This document shows, one piece after another, positions 7,361 to 8,020 of a stretch of DNA of 8,020 nt (position 1 is its first letter; every line of letters starts with the position of its first letter). The stretch spans positions 1 through 8,020 of the forward strand of contig CAMYMY010000151.1 of NCBI GenBank assembly GCA_947259625.1, given 5' to 3'. The DNA is from an uncultured Kiloniellales bacterium. Its GTDB lineage: Bacteria; Pseudomonadota; Alphaproteobacteria; Kiloniellales; JAKSDN01. A program made the translations under genes and the position numbers. The notes under the pieces were generated by a model that saw only the letters and a list, made by a program, of their open reading frames with translations, had not been told where the DNA came from and made no database searches.

Positions 7361-8020
7361 TCACGACTCCTTCCCCGCCGTCGTGGCCGCGGTCTTGCCC
7401 TTCGTGGTCTTGGTCTTCTTGGCGGCGGACTTGGCCGCCGTCTTCTTTTTGGCCGTGGCCGCCGGCTCGGGCGCACTGTCCTCGTTCTGTAATTCCTGCG
7501 GCGTGACCTTGCGCTCCGTGACCTTCGCCAGGGCGGTGATGAAGTCTATCACCTTGTCCTCGAAGATCGGTGCCCGAAGTTTGGCCATCGCCTCAGGCGA
7601 TTTCTGGTAGAAATCGAAGACTTCGCGCTCGTGACCCTGATGCCGCTGGGCTTCCTGCATCAAAGCACGGTTCGCCTCGTCCTGGGTGACGTCTATGCCG
7701 TTCTGGCGGCCGACTTCCGAAAGCAACAGGCCGAGCCGCACGCGCCGCTCGGCAATGGCCCGGTATTCGGCTCTCAGAACCTCATCGTCCTTGTCCTCGT
7801 CCTCGGGATCGATCCGGCCTTGCTCGTGATCTTCCTTGAGCTGCTTCCAGATCACGTCGAATTCCTCGTCGACCATGCCGGCGGGGACCGGGAATTTGTG
7901 CCCATCGGCCAGTTGGTCGAGAAGCGCGCTCTTCTGCCGCGCGCGCGCCAGTTGACCGTAGTCCAGTTCGACCTGCTGGCACACCTTGCCTTTGAGGGAC
8001 TCCAGGTTCTCCTCGCCCAG
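7361..8020 (-). CDS. tig: Trigger factor, C-terminal part (5' end beyond window)
   Basis: Trigger factor is the ribosome-bound chaperone that meets nascent chains at the exit tunnel. The frame is open to the window edge at 8020 and ends at TGA 7363-7361, giving 219 residues of the C-terminal substrate-cradling domain. Recognisable stretches are LARARQKSALLDQLADGHKF, VPAGMVDEEFDVIWKQL and the IAERRVRLGLLLSEVGRQNG helix. The ribosome-binding and PPIase domains lie outside the window. The last ~35 residues form a low-complexity Ala/Thr/Lys tail (AKKKTAAKSAAKKTK and onward), longer and more basic than in E. coli but known in alphaproteobacterial trigger factors. It precedes clpP and clpX in the widespread tig-clpP-clpX order. 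The GTG at 7984 lies inside the conserved domain and is not the start. Confidence 0.93.
   Translation of the reverse strand: MGEENLESLKGKVCQQVELDYGQLARARQKSALLDQLADGHKFPVPAGMVDEEFDVIWKQLKEDHEQGRIDPEDEDKDDEVLRAEYRAIAERRVRLGLLLSEVGRQNGIDVTQDEANRALMQEAQRHQGHEREVFDFYQKSPEAMAKLRAPIFEDKVIDFITALAKVTERKVTPQELQNEDSAPEPAATAKKKTAAKSAAKKTKTTKGKTAATTAGKES

Overview
The window reads as a chromosomal stretch of a GC-rich alphaproteobacterium, most likely of the Rhodospirillales or a near relative. The reasons are the gene order tig-clpP-clpX-lon-hupB-tRNA-Val on one strand, ClpP and Lon sequences of alphaproteobacterial type, and a neighbouring gene whose receiver domain resembles CtrA, the alphaproteobacterial cell-cycle regulator. 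This placement rests on family knowledge; no database search was possible.

Layout from right to left, since most genes are on the minus strand. 8020-7361: 3' part of tig (trigger factor), open at the window edge. 7318-6665: clpP. 6438-5170: clpX. 5027-2769: lon, followed by a 49-codon in-frame continuation to 2619. 2437-2165: hupB (HU), with its own promoter and a hairpin terminator. 2017-1942: tRNA-Val(UAC) with an encoded CCA. 1667-1002: a response regulator made of a CtrA-like receiver and a C-terminal PilZ (c-di-GMP) domain. 748-383: an unrecognised 121-residue protein. 1-234 on the plus strand: the 3' end of a PAS-type protein that begins before the window. No gene-free stretch exceeds 300 bases.

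The block is a protein quality-control and nucleoid island. Trigger factor folds nascent chains, ClpX unfolds tagged substrates for ClpP, Lon degrades misfolded and regulatory proteins, and HU compacts DNA. In alphaproteobacteria ClpXP and Lon also remove cell-cycle regulators, so a CtrA-like receiver joined to a c-di-GMP sensor nearby is suggestive, though linkage alone proves nothing.

The most striking observation is an in-frame amber codon (2771-2769) in lon. It falls after the catalytic Ser677 and Lys720, where the family usually has a hydrophobic residue such as leucine. The reading frame then continues for 49 codons of Lon-like C-terminus to a TGA. This is a sequence error, a recent nonsense mutation or readthrough; TAG also ends hupB and clpP here, which argues against genome-wide TAG reassignment. 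Other points worth a look are the receiver-PilZ fusion, two abutting perfect palindromes upstream of the unknown gene, and several strong inverted repeats. I saw no mobile element, CRISPR array or clearly new multi-gene system.
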